A stretch of 64,000 nt of DNA from Symbiodinium natans (lineage: Eukaryota; Sar; Dinophyceae; Suessiales; Symbiodiniaceae). The stretch is taken from contig CAJNDS010002699.1 of the NCBI GenBank assembly GCA_905221605.1, positions 95,001 to 159,000 of the forward strand. Reading direction: 5' to 3'. This document shows, in pieces, positions 45,848-57,513 of the stretch. Position numbers and translations under genes: made by a program. Below the pieces are notes generated by a model. It saw nothing but the letters and a program-made list of their open reading frames with translations. It did no database searches and was not told where the DNA came from. Position 1 is the first letter of the stretch; each line of letters begins with the position of its first letter.

Positions 45848-48440
45848 TGTGTCCCTGTTTCATCTCTAGTCCGGGTTTGGGCTTGGGGCCCGGAAACTCG
45901 GAGATGTGTATAGGTGTCTGGGTGCGAAGGGCTATCCTCCTCTCCTCACCCATGAGTCGGTGAGCAGTGTGGCTAAGCCCCGGGAAAGCTTTGTTCGTAG
46001 TAGTTGGTTGAGTTGCGTGTGTCGTTTTAGTTGGTTGGGTGTAGCATTGGTTGTGTTTCAACAGCGTCGGTTTTTGCCAAAGAACTAGAATGGAGAAACG
46101 ACCATGAAGGAACTCGTTGTGCGGCACTGCTCAGCACGCGAATCGAAAGTAAAGAAAAGGCCCTCTAAGAACACTCATCGCCAACGTCCTCGATCTACCC
46201 CAAAGCGCCCTTTCGCTGCGTATGCTGCCGAAAGCCCCGCCTTTAACCCCCACCAGCTGGCCAGGGTGCAAGTCTCAGCAGTTGGTGTACTCGCCCTCGG
46301 CACCACGAAAAAGTAGGGAGGTGGACCGGCTTGCCCGTGTTCGGCCTACGCTCCCGCGAACACTTGTGCCTGCAGGCCGCAAAGGCCTTCACTCCCTGGC
46401 ACTGCCTTGCACGTGCCCTGCCAGAAGCAACGCCCGGAGAGCCGAGCACGCTAAGCGAATGCCAAAAAGTCAAGCAGGTGGGCAGCCCCAGAATGAAGCC
46501 ACTGTAGGAGAAACACTCGACACGAGATAGGCAGCGCTCTTTCGGGCGACCTGGGTGACCGGCACCTCACTTGTGAAACCGCCCATACCGCCCTCAAGAG
46601 CAGTTTTCACCAGCTTCTGGACTGCCCTCAGAAGTAGGATCACCAGCAGGGAGGACTTGTCCCTGTGGACTTTTGCCCAGCGTCCCCCCTGTGCCACTCT
46701 GGCGAGGGCCTTCCGCGGCAGCGTCAGCATGTTGCGAAGGTTCGCCTCTGCCTGCAAACTTATCCACCACCTGGGCCGGTGCGTTCCAATTTGCCCAAAC
46801 ACGACGCTTTCGTCCACCCAGGGATATACGATAAACGAAGCATAGGATCCGGTTCACCAAGACAACCCGCAGAGGACAGACCCCTAAAAAGGGACCCGAA
46901 AAGGGACCCGAATTTAGAGAACTACACATATGGTGCCCGTCCCTCACCGCATTTGTCGCGAAGACATGTGAAGCCACAAAGCACCCAACATGTGCATGGC
47001 AGCCATAAACGAAACCCCACCACAAAAGAACAGGTACGACGATCCACTCCTGGACACCGAGGACGAGGTGATTTAAACGAAACCAACCCCAATTGTGACG
47101 GATGCTTGCATGCTTTCGCTGTGCAGTCCGTCGTTCCGACGAGATGTTAACAAGCCCCGACATCCGGAAGCTCATGTTGCCGTTCATCGTTTAAAGACGT
47201 GAAAGTCGTCTCTTTTAAACAGGCGATGCGCAAAACTTGTGCAGACTGCCATGCGGGAAGCAGTGTCTACCTGCTGCGCTGGCAAGAGACAAAAGACGTG
47301 GGATGGGCCCGTTTTGGGCCCGTTTGGGAGCTCCGCCACTTGTCCTGCCTCTCTTTGTTGTTGGCAGTTGTGGATTCGAGGTCTTGCTTATCTTGTGGGT
47401 TTTGGCCTTCACCTCAGTTCTTTTCTGGAGCACGAGCTGCGTATTTGGGCAGACCAAGCAGACTGCCATGCAACATCAAAATTCCATCGACTTGCGGCAG
47501 AGCGATGCCCATACTGCCAGTCCGGTGAGGTTATTCCAAGTCTCAAAGAGCAGATCCAGAAGAACAACCTATTCATGACTGCATCATACAGGCCGCAAAA
47601 GGGGCCTCAAAAATGTGAAATGCCAATGACATGGTCGTGACCGTGACAGGATGCAGCACTCCAGGGACAGCGACACTTGGTCCTTGCACCCAACCATGGT
47701 GCACTGGCCGACGAGAGGAGCCAGGGCCCCTTTGTGGAGAGCTTCTTGGGAGCCTCTGAAGCCGGGAGTTTTCGGAGGGCTCAGAAAGCTCGGACCTTTC
47801 CGGTCCAAAAACGCAGCGAGGTACTGTTGCGCTGGGCGAAGCGGCCAAAAGGCATGCAGACCGGCCCTTAGAGCAGGGACCATCCTTGGGGGGCTTTTTC
47901 TACCGCTTCGCCGCTTCTCCCGTGGCCATCAGAGATTGCAGAGCATCCGCCAACGCAGGTTTCATACAATTTGCGTCCAGGCGGGGGTGCAAAACTGCAC
48001 AACTGCAAAATGACGTCTGGCCTCGACTATATGATTCATACCTAAAGGGTCCCTGGTTCTTTCGTGTGCGTGGGGGGGGGGGGGGGAGAGAGAATGTTCG
48101 AGAGCAGAGGGATTGGGAAGCATGATCGCGCCATGGCATCACGTACTGCCAGAAAAGCAGGCCAGACTCTGGCCTGATGCAGCGTCGGTCGAGGCTCCCG
48201 TGCTCCTCTCGTTTCATAGGCTTTTCCTTGTGAAGCGCCCCCCCGTGTTGGCGGCGTCTCTTTGTGTGAATTGAGTGAATTGAGAGTGTGATAGCGTGTG
48301 TTGTGTTTTTTCGTACGAGTTTCGTGATGCATGCGCCAGGGCTACAAAGGAGTCGTGCGAACGCACCATATTCATTTTCACAAGCTGCCGGCCCCGCAGG
48401 ACTTCCCCCCGTGCAAGTGCCAAGTACCAACATGTGGCAA
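45848..48440. other. no recognised gene
   Basis: Several overlapping frames on both strands. A + strand block, RCPYCQSGEVIPSLKEQIQK (about 47500-47560), may be an exon. A G-run of 16 lies at 48070-48085. No family or splice chain could be supported. Confidence 0.35.
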
Positions 48441-48459
48441 GAGCAGTCGAAAGCATTTC

Positions 48460-48489
48460 TCTCTTTCTCACTCTATCTCACTCTCTCTT

Positions 48490-48522
<33 letters not shown>

Positions 48523-49095
48523 CTCTCTCTCGCTTTGTCTCCTCTCTCTCACTCTCTCTCTTTCTCTCTCTCTCTCTGTCTCTTCTCTCTCTCTCTCACT
48601 AGCTCTCTCTCTCTCTCTCTCGCTCTGGCATCTTCCTACAATACCTCATCACTTTCTCCCATGTATCTCCCTTTCATTTGATTCTTTCACTTTCCCTGTC
48701 ATCTCCATCGCTCGTTTCTTTCCATCTCTCCCGCTCTCTCTCTCTCTCTTTCTGTCTCTCTTTGTCTGCTCTATTTTCCTGTTCTCTGATCCTCTGACTC
48801 GCACGGCGTTTCCCTTTCAACTCTCGTGTATCTGTTTGTCTCAGTGGCTCTCTCTGACTCTCTCTATCATCTTCCTATCTCATCTCTCTTTCATCTCCCG
48901 CGTATCTCTCTTTAATCTCTTTCTTTCTTTCTCTCTCTCTCTCTGTCTCTCTGTCTCTCTCTCTCTCTCTTTCTCTCTTTCTCTCTCACTCTCTTTCTTT
49001 CTCTCTGTCTCTCTCTCTCTCTGTCTCTCTCTCTCTCTTTCATCTCCCTGTAATTCCCTTTGCACATATCCATTTTCCGTGTCTCTCGCTCTCTA
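48460..49095. repeat. CT-rich (CTCTCT/TTTC) low-complexity tract
   Basis: About 630 nt of pyrimidine-rich sequence on the + strand, built of CT, CTTT and TCTG words with a less repetitive middle (48640-48900). Frames rich in Ser-Leu (or Arg-Glu on the other strand) are artefacts. Confidence 0.92.
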
Positions 49096-49985
49096 ATCCA
49101 AAGCATTCACGACAGCTCCACCGCTCCGCACAGCTTCACAGGAGTTTCCGGACATGAAATGCTTCCTTTTCGTCGTGGACCCGAAGCAGGATGTCGGGCC
49201 AGGGGCCGAGAACACATCTTGGCATACTCTTAGCAGGGGTAGTACCTGACTATTCTGGTTGGTGTTGAGAGTCGCAGCCTTAAGGCGGGAGGCTCGCTCC
49301 ATGACCGCCGTCGACAACGAACTTGCGGCACTAGGCAGGGTCAGAATGAGAGACTTCTGGGCGGATCTCCCCTTCTTCTAAACTAACGAGGCAAGCTGCA
49401 GGCCGCGCAGGACCTGTGAGAAGACTTGGGTATTCTGCAGCAGGCATGTCCGGGCGGAAATGCAAAACGAGAGCTCTTGCCTGCGGTCGGCAGGAGCAAT
49501 CGCCGCTTCATGCGGGGAAGTCGTATCAGTTTCAGGCAGGTTCGAAAAACGAAGAAACAGTTGGCGGTCTTGTGGTAGTCTTGCGAAAGCAGGTGGGGTT
49601 CACTAGGGGCGCCTGGAAACACACCGCAACACTTATGCCGGCATCTCTTTTGAGAGGTGATCGCTTACGATGACGAAGGCAGCGTGGTCGAGGCATGCCA
49701 GGGACTTTTGCCTCACTTCCCGGGTTTTGTGTTTGGTCGGCTCTAGTTTCTTGTATCTCTTCTTCAGCCTTCACTTTTTGGGGCATCCGAACTCCGATTG
49801 CCACAGACATCCGCCTGGTCGCGGCCGACAACCATTGACGTCCGCAGGCCCCTGATATTTAGATGCTTTTCGGGTTTTTTCGGGGAACAGCTCTGATAGC
49901 TCTGGCATCCCTCGGAGCTCTGATTGGGAACACATTTGGGCCTCAGGAAGTTTGTCGAGCTCCCTTTGCTGCTGTGGCAAGGCGG
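49096..49985. other. no recognised gene
   Basis: Open frames on both strands without motifs; nothing could be supported. Confidence 0.35.
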
Positions 49986-49998
49986 GATCTGGGTTCCG

Positions 49999-50072
49999 AG
50001 AGTCTCTGGAGTCTCTGGAGTCTCTGGAGTCTGGAGTCTCTGGAGTCCCTGGAGTCTCTGGAGTCCCTGCGT
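49999..50072. repeat. GAGTCTCTG 9-mer tandem repeat
   Basis: About eight copies of GAGTCTCTG or GAGTCCCTG, one missing three bases. Being 9 nt, it keeps one frame open (Leu-Glu-Ser repeats), but nothing shows it is translated. Confidence 0.9.
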
Positions 50073-50242
50073 TCTGGGAAGAATTCTCAGGCTGGTGCCG
50101 AATCGTGCCGTCGCTGGCCCAAACGGACTCCTCGTGCATTGTCGTTTGATAGTAACTTATTGCCAAGTTCCTCCGCAAGGTCCAGCACCTTCAAGTATTT
50201 CGTGAAAAAGCACTGCGTCACCTTGCCAAAGGCGCCGCGAAC

Positions 50243-50283
50243 TTGCTCGTCACTGCTCGTCACTGCTCGTCACTGCTCGTCAA
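50243..50283. repeat. CTCGTCACTG 10-mer tandem repeat
   Basis: Four tandem copies of a CTCGTCACTG-type unit, the last with one substitution. Confidence 0.9.
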
Positions 50284-52300
50284 TGGGAAGGATCCGGCCA
50301 TGAGGATCAGGTCTGGGGGCCCTATCGAAGGGCTCAGTTGGAGTGATTGGAGCGAGTCTTGCGCTGCGGAATCCTGCCGCTGAGCCGAGGTTGAAGCAGC
50401 TCCGGCTGCCCAGTCCTCAGTTTGTGGGAAAACCGCAGGCAAACTACACGCGTGCCCACACGCCTGCACACCCAAGCGAAAGCCCATGCGGTATAATTTA
50501 GATGCGCAGCTAAAGATACGAGACACGCTGCACGGATAGAACCCGTGAGAAACGCGAGAAGGCTATGCGGCCAGTCTTTGCGTTGACCGCTGGAGTTGTC
50601 TTGGGCCTTCCAGGGATTCCAGGGGGTAACACCACGCACCTCAAGGAGCTCATGCCGAGCTCGCCTTGTGGCAGCATACGCGTAACCTACACAACAGGTA
50701 TACGATGTAGACTATGCCGTTTCCAGCATACGTGATATTTGAGAAAAGGAGACAGATAACCACCGATATCTCCAGTGGCGAAGAAGCGCCTTTCTCTTTG
50801 TATAAGGACCCTGGTCTCCCCGGGTGCAGAGTGCCTGGCCGGCGCACCGCCAGCCCCAGTAGGGGCGGAGACCCCGCTCGAGCAGGCTGCGCGGCCCACT
50901 GCACCAAACGTGCCGGGGGATATTTTGGCAATTTTTCAAAGGCTTATGATTCACTTGTGAGAATCTTTTGTTTATATGGTCGTGTGACATCATGATCTCT
51001 TTAAATGTGATGCAGTATCACGACATGCACAGTTGTCATGGGTTGTCGATTTTGACCGGGAGATCGAACCATTGTGAGCCAAGACAGGTGCAGGTCCTGT
51101 TCTCCACGTCTGGAGGCAAACTCAAGGCCTCGTGTGATGAACCGCGGCGGAGCGATGCAGTTGCACTGGGCTTGGCCCGCTGTAATGTGCATGCGTGTTC
51201 GCGGGCAGGCAACCGACCAGGTCCTGCTTCCCTCGCGGGATGAGCGTAAGGAGAGGCGACTGCAGAAGCCGATGTCCGAGGCGATGAGAAGCAAGGGTCA
51301 TGAGTTCTGGGTTCGGCCACGCTTTCATTGCGCTTACATGCCGAAGCAGGTTGTGCTGCAACTGCTTGCTACAGCTGTGTTGCAGGTGTTTCCAGGCTCG
51401 GTCCGTGCGGACGCAGGTCAACAGTTGGCGCCTCGTTTTGCTTTCAAAGCAGCGGTCAGAGAAGTTTAAAAGCGGCAAAAACTGTCGCTGCAGGTGCGTT
51501 GTGCTTGATGCCTTTCAAAAAGCCATCGAGATCGATGTAGGCTGGCTCTCCCGCACATCCAGCTGCACAGGAACTGCAAGGAGGGCAGTTTTGGAGAGCA
51601 GTCGATAGCCCCTTTCCTCCTTCGAGGCAGCGATTTAAGTGAGCAGCTGGAATCTGAGAACAGTGTGACAAGATTGTGACCGTACGTGGCACGCCAAATT
51701 CAAAAGCCCACCTTGGGCCCATGTGACCATGCAGACAACGCCAGTGTTTGCCGACAGTGTCCCAGGCTGACCATTGAAGTCTCCGTGACCTCCGAGGACT
51801 GGGCAATCGGACCTCCTGTCTTTTGTGTGGGCCACGAATAAAATTTCCAGTAGCAGCAGCCATTCTGCTATAGCCGCCGTCTTCTTTAGCCGATGAGCCC
51901 CTGCGGCCCCGTGCCGAGCTGGGGAGCTAGCAAGACTCACAAGACGATGACGCGCTTGGGTAGCACGGAACATGTGCGTCTGCGTTTCTGGCTGCCGGTC
52001 CTGCAAGGCTGGTAATAAACACTGTTGACCGGAGCTGGGCCTCTGGGTCAGAGGAGGGCTCATCGCAATCGGGGTAGTGCGAATGAAACTGGCAAATTGG
52101 GTGGGGGGGGGGGCAAGTCAAGGAGGCCAAGGGAGGACGAGGAGGGGCCGCACAGCCAAACCCCGTCAGAAAGAGAGAGAGAGAGAGCGCGCGAGCGAGC
52201 GAGCAGAGAGAAAGAGAGTAAACGGCACGCTTTATACGGTACGCTTGCTAGAGCTCCTTATACCGTGAGCACTGGCAGATCTTCCGAACAGAGGGCGCAA
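50284..52300. other. no assembled gene; possible exon fragments
   Basis: Possible + strand exons: KGHEFWVRPRFHCAYMPKQV (about 51294-51352) and a TPR-like VLDAFQKAIEID (51499-51534). A G-run lies at 52104-52112 and GA-rich words at 52166-52220. No family was recognised. Confidence 0.3.
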
Positions 52301-52369
52301 GAGATGGCATGAGCCATGGAGGGCGCCGGACGCAGTTAAGCGATATTTCAGAGAATTCGCTTAGCCGCT

Positions 52370-53660
52370 CAGCCTTCCATTTCCCCCAGATAATCTTTCA
52401 GTCGCTTGTACCGGAGGATGGAAAGGAAACCACGGCTGCAAAGTGGAAGTCCGACTGGTCGCACCTGCCTCCCGCTTACAGTGCACTTGCAGCGTTGCCT
52501 GGCATTCGGAACATCCCGCCTTCGGGATCGTGTTTGCCTCTGAGGTTGGATGTCTTTAGCCATCGCAGATCTGCAAAGCAGGTGCCTGAACATGTTCTGT
52601 CGAAGACCCTGCTCTGCCCCTTCTACTTCCCAACCTAGCACTTGCGACGATTCTATGCAGACGTCTGGGTCACAAGATGGGCTCCAGACTCTATCAGCGT
52701 TGTACGTTTCCAGCGCCAGGAACTTTCAGACGAGATTGTCCTGCTGGAGGGCCTTACGCCTGTGGTCGCGGCCGCAGAAGTTGGCATGCCTGCGCATGGT
52801 CAGAGATGGAGACATTGGTTGCGTTGAGGCGTTTCTATCGGCTCGGTTTGAGATCAGTGATGCCTGCCCAATTCCTAGGCGTCAGGTTGAAGACAAGAGG
52901 TGAAAGGCTGGCACGTTGAATATAGTGTCACGGCAGGCAACCCATGCTTACCATCGACGGCACGCAGCGACCTCAGCCGCGCTAGTGCCACACTGGTGTC
53001 CTTGGTGACAGAAGTGAGAGTCGAGGCCCTAATGCAAGCCCTGCTGCCAACGAAGACTTTCCTGACATATTTGAAAAGATCCGTGGGCTGCTCAGAAGTT
53101 GAGTGTTTTCAAAAAGGTATCCCTGGGAAGTGCATCTTGTTGTGAAGCACTTGTCTGCCAGAGAGTTCAGCTCTTCAGTCCACAAGGACCCGGCTGCGCA
53201 GTGTACTGGAGCGAGTCTGTGAAGTTGGAGTGGGATGTGCAGTTCTCAGACTCCCTGAACACGATGAAAAAAAACGAGCTGATTTCTGCTGTAACTTCGG
53301 ATGCACCCCTCCTGCGCTTCCAGGTGCCGACAGAGAATCAGGACTTGGTTCAACACGGCCTGCAGTGCCTGCAGCGTGCAGAGACGCAAGTTTGAGTTGG
53401 CAGGACACAGATGTCGAGGTGGTTTTGGTGGGTTACGAGCTGGATATCTCCAAGCACAGGGCTTGAGTGCACAGTCTGCCGAGGGAGACGGTCTGCTGAC
53501 TGTCATGATTCATGACTCATTGTCGAGGCTGGCGCGCAAAAAGATCGTGCCGCGTAGCAGCAGCTTTTCAACAACGCTCTGCTCATTGAAGCTCCGTGCC
53601 GGACAGCAAACCGTGGTGATGTGCATCAGCCTCAGAGATGGAAGTGGTGAGGGCTAGACA
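52370..53660 (+). other. coding-like exons, unidentified
   Basis: Blocks: FPQIIFQSLVPEDGKETTAA then KWKSDWSHLPPAYSALAAL (52380-52500); FYADVWVTRWAPDSISVVRF with QRQELSDEIVLLEGLTPVV (52651-52765); VYWSESVKLEWDVQFSDSL with NTMKKNELISAVTSDAPLLR (53201-53320); TDVEVVLVGYELDISKHRA (53408-53464); and GDGLLTVMIHDSLSRLARKK (53487-53546). They alternate frames as exons would. Beta-strand-rich composition suggests a folded protein, but no domain was recognised. Confidence 0.35.
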
Positions 53661-54874
53661 CTATTTATGGTCTGTAGTTGGATTGCACTGCTTAATATGG
53701 GCGGTGGGGCGTTGCTCAGAGAGCCGCTGAGCATTGCCTATCGGGCTGCAGACGGCAGCTGACGGATTCCCGAGTCTGCGAGAGAGAGAGAGAGGGCTAG
53801 ACTCGGCTTTCAGAATTTTAGCCTCTTAAGATTGTAGAGACACCAAGCGAGCAGCCTGCTCATGCACATGCACATCCTGTCAAGGTCCACCACAACTTCT
53901 GCAAGATGGGATGCTGTGCTGCCACATGCAGGTGCTGTTCATGCACTGTCTCTTGTCTGATGCTCAACCTACTGCATCCTGCGAAAATAGTTTTTGTGAA
54001 TGATCCCGTGACTGCCGCCACTTCAGCCTAGCCATGCAGCACATGAAATGGCACAGCAACAATATGCCGTGCTGGCAGCTCGAGCAAGTGCTCATAACCG
54101 CTTATTCGCCAACAGGGCATCACTTGTGTCTTGTGCATGACAGTGGTTCACTACTCAGTACGGTACGTGCTTATAGGTCCGGTGCCTTCTACATAGAGCC
54201 ACTACCCGGCAAACTGCCAGCCTCTCTGCCTTCAGCCATGAAGAGCAACAAGAGGCCAAAGTTGTGAATATTGACAATATTGACTAGCTGGGTGGACCTT
54301 CTCAGAATCGGCGGCATTTGTTGTCTTGTCAAGCCTGTCAAGGCATGTCCCCAAGGAGGTCGATGCGGCTCGGCTGAGTATGTGACTGTAAGAAATCTTG
54401 GCCGCCTTCCGTGCACCACGAGACATCCTTGCTCCAAGGCCAAGACCCTTATGAACAGAGCCTTGGCGCCGATTTGGGACCCAAAAAGGCTTCCGGTGTG
54501 TCTGAAAGCAACGAGGAAAGCTCCAGCAGCACTTGGAGGAGATGAATGTCCCGGGTGAGGAGGAGAAGATTGGCAGCTTGCCTTCAGCACCTGCCACGCG
54601 TCACCTGAAAAAGATTTGCCTGTGCTCACGCGTGCTCTGAGGTGACTTCGAGTCCATTGAGACCTTGCTCGGCAATCAGATGGAAGAGGTTTACATGCAG
54701 TAGCTTGGCTGCGGAAGGTAGACTCAGCCTTTCGGTGGAAGTCATCGCGTCTCTAAGGCTGCAGCTTCATTACTCCACTGCGATTCGGCTGCTCGCGCAT
54801 CGGGACAGCATGGCCCGCCGGTATCAGGAGGACGGCTTAGAGGCTTAGAGTAAGCGGGTGCAACAGTACATGTC
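53661..54874. other. no recognised gene
   Basis: A short (GA)n run lies at 53780-53796. A + strand frame at 54034-54267 (QVLITAYSPTGHHLCLVHD) could be an exon; support is weak. Confidence 0.3.
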
Positions 54875-55260
54875 TTGCCATGCAACATGTCGCAGGAGAT
54901 TGAGCGCCTGCGATCGCAGCTGGACTCTTTGAAGTCCGCAAATGCCAAAGAAAAAGAAGCAAAGCAGATGAAGATATTGGTCTCGCAGGTCAGGCTGTAC
55001 AAGGAGACGGGTCGTATAGGGCAAGTCAGCAGCTCAAGTTCAAGCTTTGCCTGCTCCGCGCTGCAGGACAAGTACCTCGAACGTGCGGCACTCGGGGGTG
55101 AATGAGGCGAGGATGTCAGAAAAATACTGGTTCCTTGCAGAGTACTGTTTGCCGGCCTGAGGCGATAAGACGGCAAGGGCGATTGAGGTGGAGAACTACG
55201 AGTTGCGGGAGCAGTTGGCAGCTCTCCAGACTGTAGGAGTATCCTACGCGATTTCGCAGG
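54875..55260 (+). other. coiled-coil exons, unidentified
   Basis: MSQEIERLRSQLDSLKSAN followed by KEKEAKQMKILVSQVRLYK (54887-55005), then after an intron-like gap AIEVENYELREQLAALQT (55181-55234). Both have heptad Leu/Ile/Val spacing. They may be 5' exons of the channel gene downstream (many dinoflagellate channels have coiled-coil cytosolic N termini) or a separate gene. Confidence 0.4.
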
Positions 55261-55639
55261 CAGCTTTGCTAAATGATGCCCTAAGGCCTCAGACGTACGG
55301 CTTAGGCAGTCGCCCGCCCTCATGGAATGTTTGCTTGTAGACCGCAGCACCGTAGCGGGAGGCTGACACGGCGATGGTCCTGCGACCGAGCAGTCCACAC
55401 AGTCCGAACAAGCCTGAGCTGGCCCCCTATGCTGCCTATGCGGCTCCGACGCATGTATGCCTTCTATGCGAAGTCTCCCGGTCTCCTGTAACCGGCATGG
55501 CCTATTATTCTGCCAGCCTGTGAAGAGGGTTTGGGATTGGCAAGGCAACTCCGGCATCTGGAATCGGAGACCCGTTGGAGAGGTGGGGCATAGGGAATGG
55601 CCGTTCTTTCACGACTCCTCCCCTGCAGATTTGCTATGT

Positions 55640-57100
55640 TCATCGATGTTTAGATGGCACGTGGAAGGTTGGAGAAGGCTCAGATGAGATTGGACACCTG
55701 GGCATCGCAGAATCGTCAGAACTTCAAGCGGAACCTGACAGGTCGCATGGCAGCAGGGCTTCCATCGTCATGCAGTGGGAATGCGGCACAATGAAATTTA
55801 GCCGTACCCAGCATCCATTCGTCTGGATGAAGTGCAGTCAGCCATCCATACCGTCTATACATGCATAGAGTTTGGAAGGCTCGGGTGTGCATGCATCATT
55901 GTCAAATCACTACGTCGGTTCTTCTGGATGGATATTTGCTCAAGAGCAAGCTTTGCCGACAATGCACACAAGGTCCCCTGCTCACGTGCTCCTGGTACTC
56001 CTGTCGTGTCCAGTCGTCTTTGTCAGAGAGCGGTCTCCTCGACGAGACCACGGGACCACTCGCGAGGAAGATCACGAGCTCTGGTCCCTCTTCTTTTACG
56101 ACCTGTCGGCACAGTAACGCAACCAACTCAAGACGAAGGCGGTAAGGGGTCTGGCCGCGCGGCTCAGGGTGCACTTCCCTGATCGGATCATCTCCCTCAA
56201 GCAAGGAGAATGGAAGGCGCAGGGCATCGGGCTGGCTTGGAAAGGTCCAAGATGCCCAGGCATGTGCGGATGATGCGCCCCTGCGGCGCCGGACTCGCCT
56301 TCCAAGTCCTCCGAGAACAGTGATGACGAGGCCCATGGTTCGGGGATCCGGTATCGGGCGCAGAGCATGCTAGGTCACCAGCCTTGGACCGAGCGCTCGA
56401 AATCGAAAGGCAACGAGTCGTCTCCCTGTCAGTGTGCTGCAGGCAAAGAAAGCACGCCTGACAGTGTCAGAGCCAAACTAGCAAGATTATTGTCTTGTCC
56501 CACCCAGCCCATCCTTGCTTGCCGGTCTCTCGTGGAGTTTACTGTGCGTTGGGATGGTGCCTTTTCTCGGTGCTAGGGGCAGCAGCGCTTGAAGTGCAAA
56601 AGGTCGCGGGTCGTCTCCCTGTCAGTGTGCTGATAGACAATGAATGTCTGTATGCCCCTTCAGAGCCCGCATGTCTGACTGCAGCCTTCTTGGCTTGCAC
56701 TATCATTTTTGTGCAAGGCAGTCGAAATACATCCTTTTCCATTTTCCCTCGCAGGGCTTGCGAGCTGAAAAAAGGCATTGACGTCCTGTATACTGCCGCT
56801 AACATCCCTACCATGCCCTTCTGAGGCCTCGTCAACGTCCAGGATCTACCAACCATGGAGCTGCCTGGGGCAATAACCACACGAGGCCTGGATGGGTGTA
56901 GATGGGCATGGAGCAGATTGGACCTTCGATCAATGGAGAAGAGAAGGGCACCCCAGCTCCCTCAAAACTTTCCCCTTAAGAACTCTCCCAGGTGCCTATG
57001 GTCCGGCTCCTCCAGAGATGCCGGAGATGGAAGACGAGAAGCCCGAAGAAGAGCAGCAGCTCCTCGGACTAAACCCATAACACCCTGAGCCCTAGGCCCT
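55640..57100 (+). other. coding-like exons and an exact 23-nt direct repeat
   Basis: Blocks: LEKAQMRLDTWASQNRQNF (about 55670-55727), FPDRIISLKQGEWKAQGIGL (56176-56235), RACELKKGIDVLYTAANIPT (56755-56815), and YGPAPPEMPEMEDEKPEEEQ (56998-57057). The 23-mer beginning GTCGTCTCCCTGTCAGTGTG occurs at 56417-56439 and again at 56610-56632. No family was recognised; the blocks may belong to the channel gene's cytosolic N terminus. Confidence 0.3.
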
Positions 57101-57513
57101 AAGCCCGAAGACATAAGATGAGCCGACGCAGCCCCCAAGCCTTCCTCAGTCTTTTGCCGAGGGCGGAGGAAGAAGAACCCGCGGAAACTGCCTACTACAT
57201 CCGGGCATCCAAGAATAGAAGCTCGGCCATGGAACTACAGTAACTACAGCTGTCTTGGGGAAGTCTGGCATGTGTCTCCCAGGAGTTCAAGAAGAGGAGA
57301 CTGGACTTGGCTACGTTATGCAAAGGCTCCGTCAGTACATGCAGGCCTTCTTCTTCCAAGGGTGACTTGGCTGTTCGAGATTGGCCTGATCGGCCGCAGT
57401 GACGGCGGAGTCGTGCAAGTATTCAGAGCTTGACCTGAAGTGCCACATCCAAGGGAAAAGGATATGCAGGACACGTACTACAGTACTGGTCTTTGTCAAT
57501 ACATCGCACGCAG

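Noticed and set aside
46594-47187. Minus-strand 197-codon open frame as a gene
   Set aside because: No motif, no consistent start, and the plus strand is also open; GC-rich DNA gives such frames by chance.
48296-49106. Ser-Leu-rich membrane protein
   Set aside because: CT-rich low-complexity tract with the same bias in all frames.
49999-50283. CRISPR-like array of short repeats
   Set aside because: 9-mer and 10-mer direct tandem repeats without spacers in a eukaryotic genome.
50914-50960. FSKAYDSL as a reverse-transcriptase motif A fragment
   Set aside because: Only eight residues match, with no neighbouring RT motifs in any frame.
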